A stretch of DNA of 64,000 nucleotides from Peribacillus loiseleuriae. Lineage in GTDB: Bacteria; Bacillota; Bacilli; Bacillales; DSM-1321. Shown here piece by piece: positions 9,285-17,814 of the stretch; within the stretch, counting starts at the first letter, position 1, and each line of letters begins with the position of its first letter. The stretch lies in NCBI RefSeq assembly GCF_001183985.1, contig NZ_LFZW01000001.1:832333-896332 (forward strand), given 5' to 3'. The notes under the pieces were generated by a model that ran no database searches, was not told the origin of the DNA, and worked only from the letters and a program-made list of their open reading frames with translations. The position numbers and the translations under genes were made by a program.

Positions 9285-10448
9285 TTAGAATAGATTGAGT
9301 TTTCCAATCCGATCAACGGCCTTCACCAACAACTCTTCATCCACCAATAAACCGACTCGGATATAGCCTTCACCATATTCCCCAAAACCTCTTCCAGCAG
9401 CTACCGCTACATCCGCTTTCTCAAGCAAATAATCGGCGAAAGCCTCACTTGTAAAACCGTTAGGAACAGGCAACCAAGCGAAGAATGATCCAGTCGGCGC
9501 TTCGACTTTCCAGCCAATATTTTGGCATGCCGCAATAAAAGCATTTCGACGTTGTTCATAACGGATTACGAGGTCTTCGACACATTGCTGATTATCTGTA
9601 AGCGCTGCAACTGCGGCCTTTTGCACAGCAGGAAATAGACTGACGTATAAATGATCCTGGATAAGGTTTAAAGCTTCGATTATTTTGGGGTTCCCGACTG
9701 CAAAGCCAACACGCCAACCAGCCATATTGTAGGTTTTCGATAAGGTATACATTTCCACACCAACGTCTTTTGCACCGTCAACTTCAAGAAAGCTTACTGG
9801 TTTTTTTTCATCAAAACCGATGGCGCCATAGGCAAAATCATGCAAAATCGTAATGGAATGTTTTTTCGCAAAAGCAACCGTTTCTTCGAAGAAAGTCCGA
9901 TCTACTGTAGCTCCAGTCGGATTGTTCGGATAGTTAAGATACATTAATTTTGTTGCTTCCCTTTGTTTTAGCGGTATAGCGTTGAAATCAGGTAAAAAGT
10001 GATTTTCAGCTTTAAGCGGGAAGGTCTGATACTCAACGTTCGCCAATACTGCACCAGATAAATAATCCGGGTAACCTGGATCAGGTAATAACATGAGTTC
10101 ACCTTCATTTAACAAGCACATCGGCAACTCAACTAAACCGGTTTTCGTCCCGAATAAAATAGCTACTTCAGTCTCTGGGTTGATATCTACGCCATATTGT
10201 TTTTTATAAAATTCGCTAGCAGCGATCTTCAACTCATTAAGTCCGCGAAACGGAGAATATTTGTGAGTTTGAGGGTCCTCTGCCGCAGTTTGCAGTGCTT
10301 TGATGATGTGAGGTGGTGTCGGCTGATCTGGGTTGCCTTGCCCTAAATTGATGACATCCCGTCCTTCAGCAATTGCTTTGCCTACCTTTTCAACAAGACT
10401 TGCAAAAAATTGTACTGGTAATTTTTTTAATCGTTCTGAATATTCCAT
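9285..10448 (-). CDS. mtnE: Aminotransferase of methionine salvage (MtnE)
   Basis: This PLP-dependent fold-type I aminotransferase makes methionine from 4-methylthio-2-oxobutyrate in the last step of the methylthioadenosine salvage cycle. It has PNNPTG, HDFAYGA and the PLP lysine Lys238 in YTLSKTYNMAGWRVGF. Conservation with B. subtilis MtnE runs over the whole length, from LPxQFFASLV and INLGQGNPDQPTP to GFGEYGEGYxRVGLL and RIGKLNLF. ATG at 10448 is preferred over an upstream GTG because AAGGTGG lies 5 bases ahead. It is divergent from mtnU with 81 bases between them, the same pairing seen in Bacillus. The rest of the salvage genes are not in this window. Confidence 0.93.
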   Translation of the reverse strand: MEYSERLKKLPVQFFASLVEKVGKAIAEGRDVINLGQGNPDQPTPPHIIKALQTAAEDPQTHKYSPFRGLNELKIAASEFYKKQYGVDINPETEVAILFGTKTGLVELPMCLLNEGELMLLPDPGYPDYLSGAVLANVEYQTFPLKAENHFLPDFNAIPLKQREATKLMYLNYPNNPTGATVDRTFFEETVAFAKKHSITILHDFAYGAIGFDEKKPVSFLEVDGAKDVGVEMYTLSKTYNMAGWRVGFAVGNPKIIEALNLIQDHLYVSLFPAVQKAAVAALTDNQQCVEDLVIRYEQRRNAFIAACQNIGWKVEAPTGSFFAWLPVPNGFTSEAFADYLLEKADVAVAAGRGFGEYGEGYIRVGLLVDEELLVKAVDRIGKLNLF

Positions 10449-10470
10449 GTGAACCACCTTTATGAAAGAG

Positions 10471-10497
10471 TTGCTATTTAATCTAAAATTTTATAAT
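10471..10497 (+). promoter_or_regulatory. Candidate sigma-A promoter for mtnU
   Basis: TTGCTA and TATAAT are separated by 15 bases, about 30 bases before the mtnU start. The spacing is slightly short. Confidence 0.4.
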
Positions 10498-10529
10498 ATT
10501 TAGATAAAAAAGTCTAGAGGTGGCAAAAA

Positions 10530-11312
10530 ATGAAGGTTGCTTGTGTGCAAATGGATATCGCTTTTGGTGAGCCAGGTAAAAATTTTACAGCGATTGAAAA
10601 ATACATTGAAGAAGCGGCAAATGCACAAGTAGATGTTATTGTTTTTCCAGAAATGTGGAATACGGGCTACGCTCTCGATCAACTTGATAGACTAGCTGAT
10701 CGAGAGGGAAGTATGGCAAGAAAGATGTTGGCTCATCTTGCCAAAAAACATCAAGTAAATATTGTAGGTGGTTCAGTAGCAACGAAAAGGGGAGGTAAAT
10801 TCTTTAACACAATGTATATCGTAGACAGAACGGGGAAAATAGTCGCTGCCTACGATAAAGCCCATCTGTTCAAGTTGATGGATGAGCATGTATATTTGAA
10901 CGAAGGACAAAGCATGAATGTATTCGAAATGGATGGTATTACCTGTGGCGGGGTCATCTGTTATGATGTACGTTTTCCCGAATGGATTCGTACACATACT
11001 TTAAATGGAGCTAAGATTATGTTTATACCGGCTGAGTGGCCAAAGCAACGGATCGACCATTGGCAATTATTATTGCAAGCTCGGGCGATTGAAAATCAAT
11101 GTTTTATCGTGGCTGTCAACCGCGTCGGCAAGGACCCAAATAATGAATTTAATGGTCATTCCATGGTCATTGCACCTTGGGGTGAGCTACTTATTAGCAA
11201 TCAAACAGAGGAAGGGATCTTGTACGCGGAACTTGATTTAGAGGAAGTCGATCGGGTGCGGAAGACGATTCCAGTTTATCAAGACAGGCGGACGGATTTA
11301 TACGAATCATAA
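10530..11312 (+). CDS. mtnU: Nitrilase-family amidohydrolase (MtnU-like)
   Basis: This carbon-nitrogen hydrolase has the complete catalytic triad Glu41 (VFPEMW), Lys110 (YDKAHLF) and Cys144 (VICYDVRFP). At 260 aa it matches B. subtilis MtnU (YkrU). Such enzymes act as omega-amidases that remove 2-oxoglutaramate formed when MtnE uses glutamine as amino donor; here that role is inferred from the divergent mtnE next door. AGAGGTGG sits 7 bases before the ATG. It is followed at about 110 bases by a SAM riboswitch that does not control it. Confidence 0.9.
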   Translation: MKVACVQMDIAFGEPGKNFTAIEKYIEEAANAQVDVIVFPEMWNTGYALDQLDRLADREGSMARKMLAHLAKKHQVNIVGGSVATKRGGKFFNTMYIVDRTGKIVAAYDKAHLFKLMDEHVYLNEGQSMNVFEMDGITCGGVICYDVRFPEWIRTHTLNGAKIMFIPAEWPKQRIDHWQLLLQARAIENQCFIVAVNRVGKDPNNEFNGHSMVIAPWGELLISNQTEEGILYAELDLEEVDRVRKTIPVYQDRRTDLYES

Positions 11313-11423
11313 GGGGGGAAAATGGGTACACTGCTAGAGTAGTAGTGTTTTATTATTTTTAAAAAATTGACAATAATAAGGTGTTTTTATAATATATTAA
11401 TTACATGAAATTTAACCATGATA

Positions 11424-11525
11424 CTTATCCAGAGCGACCGAGGGACTAGGCCCTATGACGTCCAGAAACCCCAAATATTAGGAAGGCGCCAATCCGGCAG
11501 AATGATCTTCATTCTGAAAGATAAG
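11424..11525 (+). promoter_or_regulatory. SAM-I (S-box) riboswitch
   Basis: The P1 stem is CTTATC with GATAAG. The internal blocks follow the S-box order: AGAGCGACCGAGGGACTAGG, CCCTATGACGTCCAGAAACC, GGAAGGCGCCAATCC, GGCAGAATG and CTGAAAGATAAG. A terminator hairpin follows at 11546-11578, the layout of a SAM-off switch. The only reading frame after it is a 15-codon stub, so the switch is orphaned. Confidence 0.92.
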
Positions 11526-11545
11526 TCGAGATTCTTTCGTATTTC

Positions 11546-11578
11546 GATGCTCCTTTCAGTTGAAGGGAGCATTTTTCT
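11546..11578 (+). terminator. Riboswitch expression-platform terminator
   Basis: GATGCTCCTTT pairs with AAGGGAGCAT, followed by TTTTT. It lies 20 bases after the S-box P1 stem. Confidence 0.85.
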
Positions 11579-11640
11579 GTAGGATGAAAAGTCTATCTTT
11601 TTTTAATGACTTGTTAATTTGGAGAAATATGAGGAATCGT

Positions 11641-11688
11641 ATGATCAAAATTCGTAATCTTTCTAAGATATACAAAAAGAAAAAGTAG
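11641..11688 (+). pseudogene. Stub of a MetN-like ABC ATPase
   Basis: After the riboswitch, GAGGA and ATG open the peptide MIKIRNLSKIYKKKK, which then hits TAG. This is the usual first strand of ABC ATPases and closely fits the MetN start (M-I-x-x-x-x-V/L-S-K-x-Y/F). MetNIQ methionine importers are classic S-box targets. No Walker A or later part exists downstream in any frame, so most of the gene and any metI or metQ have been lost. The identity rests on 15 residues plus the riboswitch. Confidence 0.55.
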
Positions 11689-12651
11689 TTGTACTTCGGA
11701 TAAAGGTTTGATTTAACAGAAGTATAAAAGAATACCTAAATAACGGTAGTGTATAAAAAAGATTCACTTCTAAGTTTTATTATTAACTATTCTTATGTAG
11801 CTATACCAATAAACTATTGTAAGTGCGCTAATAAATGAACAAGATAAGAGGCTAGGTGGTGGTTCGAAATTTGAATCGTCCTTAGCTTCTGTTATGCTAT
11901 AGCTTCGTTTAAGATAGCTTATGAACAAGACCTGTGACCTTCGAATTAAATCTACAGATCATCCTCTTTCGGCCGTATGTTCTTTTTTTCGCCAATTACT
12001 CTTTCCACAATCTCTCGCGAAACCCTTCATGAGGCCAGCAAGATTGTGGCTTTTTTTGTTTTGTAGCCTGAAAGCCGTTTTAATCGCTGAAGTTTCAAAA
12101 TATAAAAGCTCTTCCTGTGTTTGAAGTGTGCGCTGTATCTGCTATAAAGCTTGTCCACAAAAGACCCCACTGAGTTGTGTATCAAGCAAAATTGTATAAA
12201 CCCAGCCAGTCTGCCAAAAGTGATTATTAAACGTAAAGTGGAATTTGTGTATGTAACGAATGCGGAAAGTTGTTAACCCAATGAACTAATAGCTATAGTT
12301 CGTCCAATCGAATATTTTATGCAAATTGCTTATTGAAATTTGTCATACATTCCTTAGTATATTAACCCCCAAATTGCTAACGATAACTACCTGTAAGATA
12401 TTTAACCTTCATGTTGATTCGATTTGTTCATTGGCTAGAATGTTTAACCAGTTTAGGAGATTATTTCTACCTGTATTTTCTTACTATTGGATAAAAAGGA
12501 ATAAATTAGGATTTTGGGCCTGTTTAAAAAACATTGAACTGGTGGAGGCTATGGCACATATGGAGCAGACTTTCGATCCTACATAAAAGTGTATAGTTAT
12601 GAAAAAAGTCTCCATATTCAAAACAATATCATAGTAAAAGGGGTATATAAT
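11689..12651. other. Gene-poor stretch with one strong hairpin
   Basis: No supported protein gene was found. Frames at 11921-12124 and 12326-12586 lack ribosome sites and protein-like composition. The one clear structure is a terminator-like hairpin at 12005-12057, listed separately, which implies a rightward transcript, possibly a small RNA starting around 11850-11930. The region may be the eroded remains of the operon once controlled by the SAM riboswitch. Confidence 0.45.
12005..12057 (+). terminator. Long-loop terminator of an unidentified transcript
   Basis: CCACAATCT pairs with AGATTGTGG and is followed by CTTTTTTT. The 27-base loop has a small inner stem. No coding gene lies upstream to use it. 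Confidence 0.6.
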
Positions 12652-12873
12652 ATGGCAGAAGAAAAAAATAATAGTAAGAACCAGGCATCTAACATTAAAA
12701 AAGTGAACGCTGGGGACATGATCGAAATAAAAAGTGGCCTCGAACAAGGGAAGAAAGGGAAAGTAGTAATGGTGCGGGAAAACTCTGTTATTGTGGAAAT
12801 TGGAAGAAATACAAAAAAGGACGAACCAATAAATACTGTGGTAAATCATAAAAATTATAAACTAATTAAGTAA
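12652..12873 (+). CDS. DUF2187 family protein (YkvS-like, KOW-like)
   Basis: This 73-residue basic protein has a charged, Asn/Lys-rich N-terminus and one KOW-like beta module, GDMIEIKSGLEQGKKGKVV, followed by SVIVEIG and VVNHKNYKLI. The pattern matches B. subtilis YkvS (DUF2187), small proteins of unknown function common in Bacillus. ATG at 12652 is preferred because AAAAGGGG lies 8-9 bases ahead. A nucleic-acid-binding role is only suggested by the KOW resemblance. A strong terminator follows. Confidence 0.85.
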   Translation: MAEEKNNSKNQASNIKKVNAGDMIEIKSGLEQGKKGKVVMVRENSVIVEIGRNTKKDEPINTVVNHKNYKLIK

Positions 12874-12880
12874 ATGAGAG

Positions 12881-12929
12881 AAAGGTTCAGTCCCAACTAC
12901 ATTCAAGTAGTGAGGGAGTGAACCTTTTG
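12881..12929 (+). terminator. Terminator after DUF2187 gene
   Basis: AAAGGTTCAGTCCC pairs with GGGAGTGAACCTTTT, with an inner ACTAC/GTAGT extension. Confidence 0.85.
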
Positions 12930-13209
12930 GGACACTCGCATTTTAACTTTCTTTCAAACAAAAGCCCTGTTCATTTGCAACGATGATGAAAATCAAGCTC
13001 AATAATCAGGAAAAAGACCATACGAAATAAAAAGCAAGCTATTTTAAAAAAAGAGCGATGCCCTATTGGTGGCCAAGAAACTTCTAATATATTTTCGGAA
13101 TATCCTAAGTTATCTACCCTTCGGACAGAATTTTGTACAATGGAAGCTTGATTTTGATTATCAGAATAATCTTCGTCCAAGTCTACATACAATTCTTTTC
13201 TTTGTTTAA

Positions 13210-13320
13210 TTAGAATCTACGTCTTCTTCTCTCTATTTCGATTTCAAAAGGGAAAAACCGTCTTCTTCTAAAGGTGTTACGAAAAAGCAGGTCTCTTCGA
13301 CCGAAACCAAAAAATAGCAT
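13210..13320 (-). CDS. Small Phe/Arg-rich protein, 36 aa
   Basis: A 36-codon frame starts at ATG 13320, eight bases after a near-perfect AAAGGAGG on the reverse strand. The peptide is MLFFGFGRRDLLF, then RNTFRRRRFFPF, then EIEIERRRRRF. About half of it is Phe or Arg. The strong ribosome site and biased composition argue for a real gene. Tiny Arg/aromatic-rich proteins in Bacillales are often spore-associated, but that is a guess and I do not recognise the family. Confidence 0.55.
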   Translation of the reverse strand: MLFFGFGRRDLLFRNTFRRRRFFPFEIEIERRRRRF

Positions 13321-14096
13321 TTGATTAATCCTCCTTTCAGTCTGATTAGCTGGCTCTCTTAATATACGCACTCAGAAAATAATGAATGGACAAGTGCTGA
13401 TAAAAAGTAACATAGTCAGGAAAAATGTACACTATCAACCATGCTTGACCTCATACTTTTACTGTTCTTGTTAGGCTATTATAAATGGGGTATGTAAATT
13501 AGAGGGGGAAATTATCAGCTATGTTGGAGTAGTACATTCATTCACTCCCATTCAAATTAAAAAGCCCATAATAAAGTAGGCCTAGGAAAATCGCTTATGA
13601 AAAAAGTTGAGCCATTGAATAATCATAGCTCTACCTTCTTTTTTAGAATAAAGGCAAAGCTGGTACAACTTATCAAAAAGGATTAATCCCCATAAGCGCT
13701 ACCCCAAAAGGGTGCGATAGTCTATGATGAGCCGTGATCGTTTACGTCAGGCTAACGGATGGGGGGGCTCTATGGCATCATAATGTATCGAGCTTCTTCG
13801 CCAGCCATATAATCAATATAGGCAGTAGTTTCCACTTTCATCCTCTGTGGTAGTGCAGCGCTCAATTATGCCATTATTTGATGGCTTATTTAGGTTTTAT
13901 GTATATTTGGCAAAGATAGATGCAAATTCTTAATTTGCTTCGTGGAAAACACGGTTTTGGAATAGGAATCACTTAAAAATTTCTATATTTTTCAATCCAA
14001 ATGCTTGATTTCGCCTTTCGTCAAGCAGCTTGAAATTCTGTACGGTGGACTTACCTAGGAATTCAAGAAGTATGCATATTTCGAAAGGCAAAGTCT
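13321..14096. other. Gene-poor stretch
   Basis: No supported gene. A hydrophobic 18-codon frame at 13441-13497 (MLDLILLLFLLGYYKWGM) lacks a ribosome site. A GC-richer patch at about 13680-13780 contains GCGCTACCCCAAAAGGGTGCG and GAGCC...GGCTC complementarity and may be structured RNA or a gene remnant, but it matches no RNA class I know. The sequence from about 14050 probably carries the promoter of the sigma-factor gene. Confidence 0.4.
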
Positions 14097-14594
14097 TTGG
14101 AAAAATTCACTGAAATGGCTGAACAATATAGACCGATGATTTACAGTATTATTCAGTCTTTGTCCATTTATAAGAATCAAGAAGAATTCTATCAAGTGGG
14201 ATTGATTGCATTGTGGGAGGCACAAACGAAATTTGATTCCAGTCGGGGTGCCTTATTTTCTACGTATGCCTATAAAGTGATCAAAGGAAAACTATTAAAT
14301 GAACTTCGGAAAAATGTACGGATCGATGATACTTACACCGTAACGGACATAAGTGTCATGGCTGAAGATCCTGCTTTATCATCCTGTGATCTTCATCTGG
14401 AGTCCGAGTATTTATCCTGTTATTGCAAAAATCTTACAGAAGCGCAAAAGCGATGGGTAATCGGCACATTTCGGGACCATTTGAGTATTAGTGAAATGGC
14501 TGATATTTATGGAGTTTCTAACAGTGCCGTAAAATCATGGCGAAAATCGGCTATTATGAAACTGCAAAAAAACTTGGTTGAACACTATATTTGA
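14097..14594 (+). CDS. Sigma-70 family RNA polymerase sigma factor, short
   Basis: This 165-residue alternative sigma factor has region 2 (QVGLIALWEAQTKFDSSRG, then FSTYAYKVIKGKLLNELRK, residues 42-86) and a C-terminal region 4 helix-turn-helix (LSISEMADIYGVSNSAVKSW, residues 130-149). No region 1.1 or 3 is present, so it is ECF-sized, although region 2 resembles SigH or ComX-type factors. The TTG start has GAAAGGCAAAG upstream. No anti-sigma gene lies beside it, so regulon and control are unknown. Confidence 0.85.
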   Translation: MEKFTEMAEQYRPMIYSIIQSLSIYKNQEEFYQVGLIALWEAQTKFDSSRGALFSTYAYKVIKGKLLNELRKNVRIDDTYTVTDISVMAEDPALSSCDLHLESEYLSCYCKNLTEAQKRWVIGTFRDHLSISEMADIYGVSNSAVKSWRKSAIMKLQKNLVEHYI

Positions 14595-14989
14595 TGCAAA
14601 CTCAATTTGAAGAAATGAAAGAGCTATGAAGATGTATGGCCTGCAAATTCATTTTAGAAAAGTGATTTTGCAGGTAATTTTATTAGACGATCGGTTTCAC
14701 AAGGATTTACTACAGTAAAAAGAACAGGAATTATATCCTGCCCTTACAATGAATTATTTTTCATATAAACTTCATTTGATTTTAGGTCATTGTTCATATA
14801 GACATTTATTATCTCTGAATCTGCACATATCGAACCCGTATTGTGAATAGACATAAACTTGTGGCTGTTAAATGAAGAAGTAAAAAGACTCCGTTTAAGA
14901 CTATTGGAATACGTATTCTTGAGTTATTTACGTCCTGTTTGGATTGAAATCGACAAATAAGTCACAATATAACGTAGGGGAGATTTAAC
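14595..14989. other. Intergenic, no gene seen
   Basis: AT-rich sequence containing the terminal region of the sigma-factor transcript and, near 14900-14975, the likely promoter of the HPr-like gene. A weak inverted repeat, GGCCTGCAAATTC / TTTTGCAGGT (14638-14676), could act as a terminator. Confidence 0.4.
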
Positions 14990-15256
14990 ATGGCAGAAAA
15001 GACATGCACAATTATTAATGAAACAGGGATTCACGCACGTGCAGCAACAAACCTAGTACGAACGGCAAGTCAATATACTGCTGATATTAGTCTGGAGTAT
15101 AAAGGTAAATCAATCAACTTAAAATCAATTTTGGGTGTGATGTCCCTTGGTATTCCCAATGATGCAGTAATCAAAATAACGGCTGTAGGTTCTGATGCAA
15201 ATGAAGCCATTGTTGCTTTATCAGATACGATGAATCATACAGGTCTTGCAGAATAA
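14990..15256 (+). CDS. HPr family phosphocarrier protein (PTS), P18A variant
   Basis: An 88-residue HPr with the EI-phosphorylated His15 and Arg17 in [11 protein letters not shown], and the HPr-kinase site Ser46 in [12 protein letters not shown]. Length and order match HPr exactly. The usual HARPA reads HARAA, so Pro18 is replaced. No ptsI follows; a terminator comes 50 bases later. It may be the main HPr in a rearranged context or a paralogue. Having both His15 and Ser46 separates it from Crh, which lacks His15. AGGGGAG precedes the ATG. Confidence 0.92.
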   Translation: MAEKTCTIINETGIHARAATNLVRTASQYTADISLEYKGKSINLKSILGVMSLGIPNDAVIKITAVGSDANEAIVALSDTMNHTGLAE

Positions 15257-15304
15257 TTTAGATGGTGGCATACCTTTGGTAAGTGTAATAAACACTTGAA
15301 TTTG

Positions 15305-15338
15305 GACAGATGAAGAAATCTTCGTCTGTTTTTTTGTT
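15305..15338 (+). terminator. Terminator after HPr gene
   Basis: GACAGATGAAGA pairs with TCTTCGTCTGT, followed by TTTTTTT. Confidence 0.85.
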
Positions 15339-15886
15339 GTGTCTAGAAAACTATACACAATTATTTAAGTGAATCACTTTTATTTATCTACTCGCATCCA
15401 GTGCAAATGCCTTCGAAATGGGGAAAATAGTTTCGGTGAAAAAGTCGTATCTGAGCCTTTTCATTTACTAAATATCCGAAAATTATGAAACTGTGCCATA
15501 ATAGGAATAATTAAATCGATAAACGATTGAAAATTAAAAAAGCAGAGTTAGTGTGCATGTGAATGATGATACATTTCAGAAGAAAAAAGTTCACGAATAG
15601 TCCCAGATAGTTTAATGAAAACACGAATCAATGTAGGGAAAAGTTTATAAGAAATGTTAGTTTCTTAGACTACGAGTGACTTTCTTTAGGATCTTTTACG
15701 ATAGCAGTTAGACCAAGAGATACTAAATATGTGGCATTAACATGACTGATATTTGTTTGAGAAGGATGATACCTCAATATACAGTGATAGATCCTGTTTA
15801 TAATCACAAATTTTACGTGATCAAATTGCGCCGGAGTGTTACTGTCCTATTCTTTTGTAAAATGAACATGTGAAGGGGGATGTTTC
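15339..15886. other. Intergenic, no gene seen
   Basis: About 550 AT-rich bases. No frame combines a ribosome site with protein-like composition, and no strong hairpin is apparent. Confidence 0.5.
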
Positions 15887-16378
15887 ATGGTTGAAGTGAA
15901 ATCTGTAAAAATTGATGGAGAAAATATCCATGTCTTCAAAAGCGCAATCTATATATTTGTAACTAGTACTGGAAATACATTGGAGTTAAATATGATTGTT
16001 AGTGAGGTAATCGTAAAAAAATATAAAAAGGAGGAAAATTTAATTATCGAGATCGAGTTACAAGATGGCCGAATTATCGGTTCAATTATGCAACTGAAAA
16101 TATGGTCGGGAACATTGCCTCAGCTTAATTTATATTGTGAATTGAATGATCTAGAAGAGTATCATGATTTCGAAAAGGTGACGGAAAACGAGTCGTTTTT
16201 TCCAAACATAGAAGAAGGCATCACGTTAGAAGAAATCAGAAAAGTTGAAATGCCCAATGAGAAAGTAACGTTAAAATTAAATTTACCAATCGACCAAAAG
16301 GAATGGTTATCTAAGCAAAAAAACGCGATATTAAATGAGATTTTTAAAGAAATGATTTATGAAGTTTGGAGAAAATAA
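15887..16378 (+). CDS. Hypothetical protein, 163 aa
   Basis: I do not recognise this protein. It is acidic and soluble, with no signal peptide or membrane segment. The first 85 residues alternate hydrophobic and charged residues as in beta strands (VKSVKIDGENIHVF, then LIIEIELQDGRIIG). The C-terminal third is rich in Lys and Glu and looks helical (DQKEWLSKQKNAILNEIFKE). AAGGGGG sits 8 bases before the ATG, so translation is likely. It is monocistronic and followed by family A repeat A2. Confidence 0.7.
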   Translation: MVEVKSVKIDGENIHVFKSAIYIFVTSTGNTLELNMIVSEVIVKKYKKEENLIIEIELQDGRIIGSIMQLKIWSGTLPQLNLYCELNDLEEYHDFEKVTENESFFPNIEEGITLEEIRKVEMPNEKVTLKLNLPIDQKEWLSKQKNAILNEIFKEMIYEVWRK

Positions 16379-16429
16379 GTTTCAAAGAAATCATTAGATG
16401 ACTGGAACTAAAGACATCAAGTTAAAAGA

Positions 16430-16519
16430 AGGGTCTGACCTCGCACTCTATACACAGTATATTATAATCTGTATATAGTCGTCGCAAGGTCTGACCCTTT
16501 TGTTATGGGACAGCCCCTT
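16430..16519 (+). repeat. Family A palindromic repeat, copy A2
   Basis: The core runs AAGGGTCTGACCTCGCACTC to CGCAAGGTCTGACCCTTTTG. It is followed by TATGGGACAGCCCC, which matches the right outer arm of other copies. The interior is shorter than in A1. Confidence 0.8.
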
Positions 16520-16557
16520 TTTGATAATTTTTTTAGAAAAGGATACGGATGGACTAA

Positions 16558-17292
16558 ATGAAAACAAATAAACTAGATAAATTGAAAAGACCACTCTATA
16601 TAAATGTATATGACGAGCTCCTGCTTCAAATTACGAAAGGAGAATACCCTGTAGGCAGTAGACTCCCTTCAGAACCAGATTTAGCAAGTAGTCTAGGGAT
16701 TAGTCGAGCAACTTTACGACAAGCTTTAGCACTTTTGCAAGATGATGGATTAGTAAGAAATATACGCGGGAAAGGAAATTTTGTGATCGATTCGTTTTAT
16801 AAACAAGAGGGAGTTCAATTAGAAAAATTAAGTAATCCCGTGCATAAGTGCCATATAAGTACATTTGACCGAATTGATACACATTACCGACTGGATACGG
16901 AAACGAATTATACGAAACAAGTATTAAAAAGAGATTCATCTACAGTAGTAGCTTTAGAACGTTTGTATAGAAAGGGAGACGATTTAGTAGCCTATGCTTT
17001 TACTTTTATGTCCATGCAAACGGTAGAAAGTTTATCCTTGGACTTAAATAATAAGGATGAACTACTGGATTTTCTAGAGAACCAAGCGTATTTGAATGCC
17101 AACCATGGAGAAATTGAAATCAAATATACCCGTACTGTTAATCTAGTCAACAAGAAAGAAAAGTTAATCGGTCAAAATGAATGTTTTTTACTATTGGAAA
17201 GCCTTTACGGCAATTCAGAATACCCATTAATGTATAATAAATTTTATATACCGCAACAGTTCTCGAAGATAAAATTAAATATTTACAAATAG
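16558..17292 (+). CDS. GntR/HutC family transcriptional regulator
   Basis: This DNA-binding repressor-type protein has an N-terminal winged helix (PLYINVYDELLLQITKGEYP, then GSRLPSEPDLASSLGISRAT; residues 12-78) with GKGNFV at the wing. A C-terminal UTRA ligand-binding domain follows (about 85-240). A length of 244 aa is typical of the HutC subfamily. The ribosome site is weak (AAGGATACGGATGG). No metabolic gene is adjacent, so its effector and targets cannot be inferred. Confidence 0.9.
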   Translation: MKTNKLDKLKRPLYINVYDELLLQITKGEYPVGSRLPSEPDLASSLGISRATLRQALALLQDDGLVRNIRGKGNFVIDSFYKQEGVQLEKLSNPVHKCHISTFDRIDTHYRLDTETNYTKQVLKRDSSTVVALERLYRKGDDLVAYAFTFMSMQTVESLSLDLNNKDELLDFLENQAYLNANHGEIEIKYTRTVNLVNKKEKLIGQNECFLLLESLYGNSEYPLMYNKFYIPQQFSKIKLNIYK

Positions 17293-17814
17293 CTAATGGA
17301 ATAACACACAATAGACCCTATAAATTTTAAAACTAGAGGAATTTCTGCCTCATATATCCCTGTTAGGATGGGAGCACATAAACTTCCTAGGAGAATATTT
17401 GGTTAAATGGAGATTTCGAAAAATCTGTATTCCTTTATAAAAGTAGTGGCCGAAAATTTTTGCGGATTCCACTGTTAGAGGGACAACGTATGATTGTACG
17501 TTAGTAAAGAGAATAACAACGCTTATTTGTTGTTGAGCAATCTGTGAGCTATTTATTAAACAAGAGTGGTATTGCGAGTTCAAATCTCGTCTCTTAGAGA
17601 CGGGATTTTATATTCTTTTGAAACTATCGCCAGAAAGACGTCATAAATTTGTAGAGAAAATGAAAAACACATTGCAAAAGGCTCTTTAAGCTTGAGTTTA
17701 TATGAAAAGAAAAGACGAGCAAATAATGATTATATGTTTATCCAGACAAGAGGAAATTTTAGATTATTAATCATCAATTAAAAAGTTCATAGTATGAAAG
17801 AAAGGTTGTACAAC
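17293..17814. other. Intergenic with a short hairpin and eroded coding texture
   Basis: A compact hairpin lies at 17584-17608 (AATCTCGTCTC / GAGACGGGATT followed by TTAT) and could be a terminator. At 17640-17770, fragments such as HKFVEKMKNTLQKAL and MKRKDEQIMIICLSRQEEIL appear in different frames broken by stops. They look like an eroded gene I cannot identify. Confidence 0.35.

Noticed and set aside
12326-12586. Open frame of 86 codons before the DUF2187 gene
   Set aside because: No ribosome site, Cys/Phe-rich random-looking composition, and it lies in the upstream region of a real gene.
13441-13497. Hydrophobic 18-codon ORF MLDLILLLFLLGYYKWGM
   Set aside because: No ribosome site and too short to judge. 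It is kept only as a note in the intergenic entry.
13680-13780. GC-richer stretch resembling a riboswitch or small RNA
   Set aside because: It shows local complementarity but none of the conserved blocks of the riboswitch classes I know, including yybP, ykkC, ydaO, glycine and cobalamin types.
17574-17597. tRNA T-arm-like stretch GCGAGTTCAAATCTCGT
   Set aside because: The stem and TTCAAAT loop fit a T-arm, but no matching acceptor, D-arm or anticodon arm lies upstream. It is better explained by chance plus the adjacent terminator-like hairpin.
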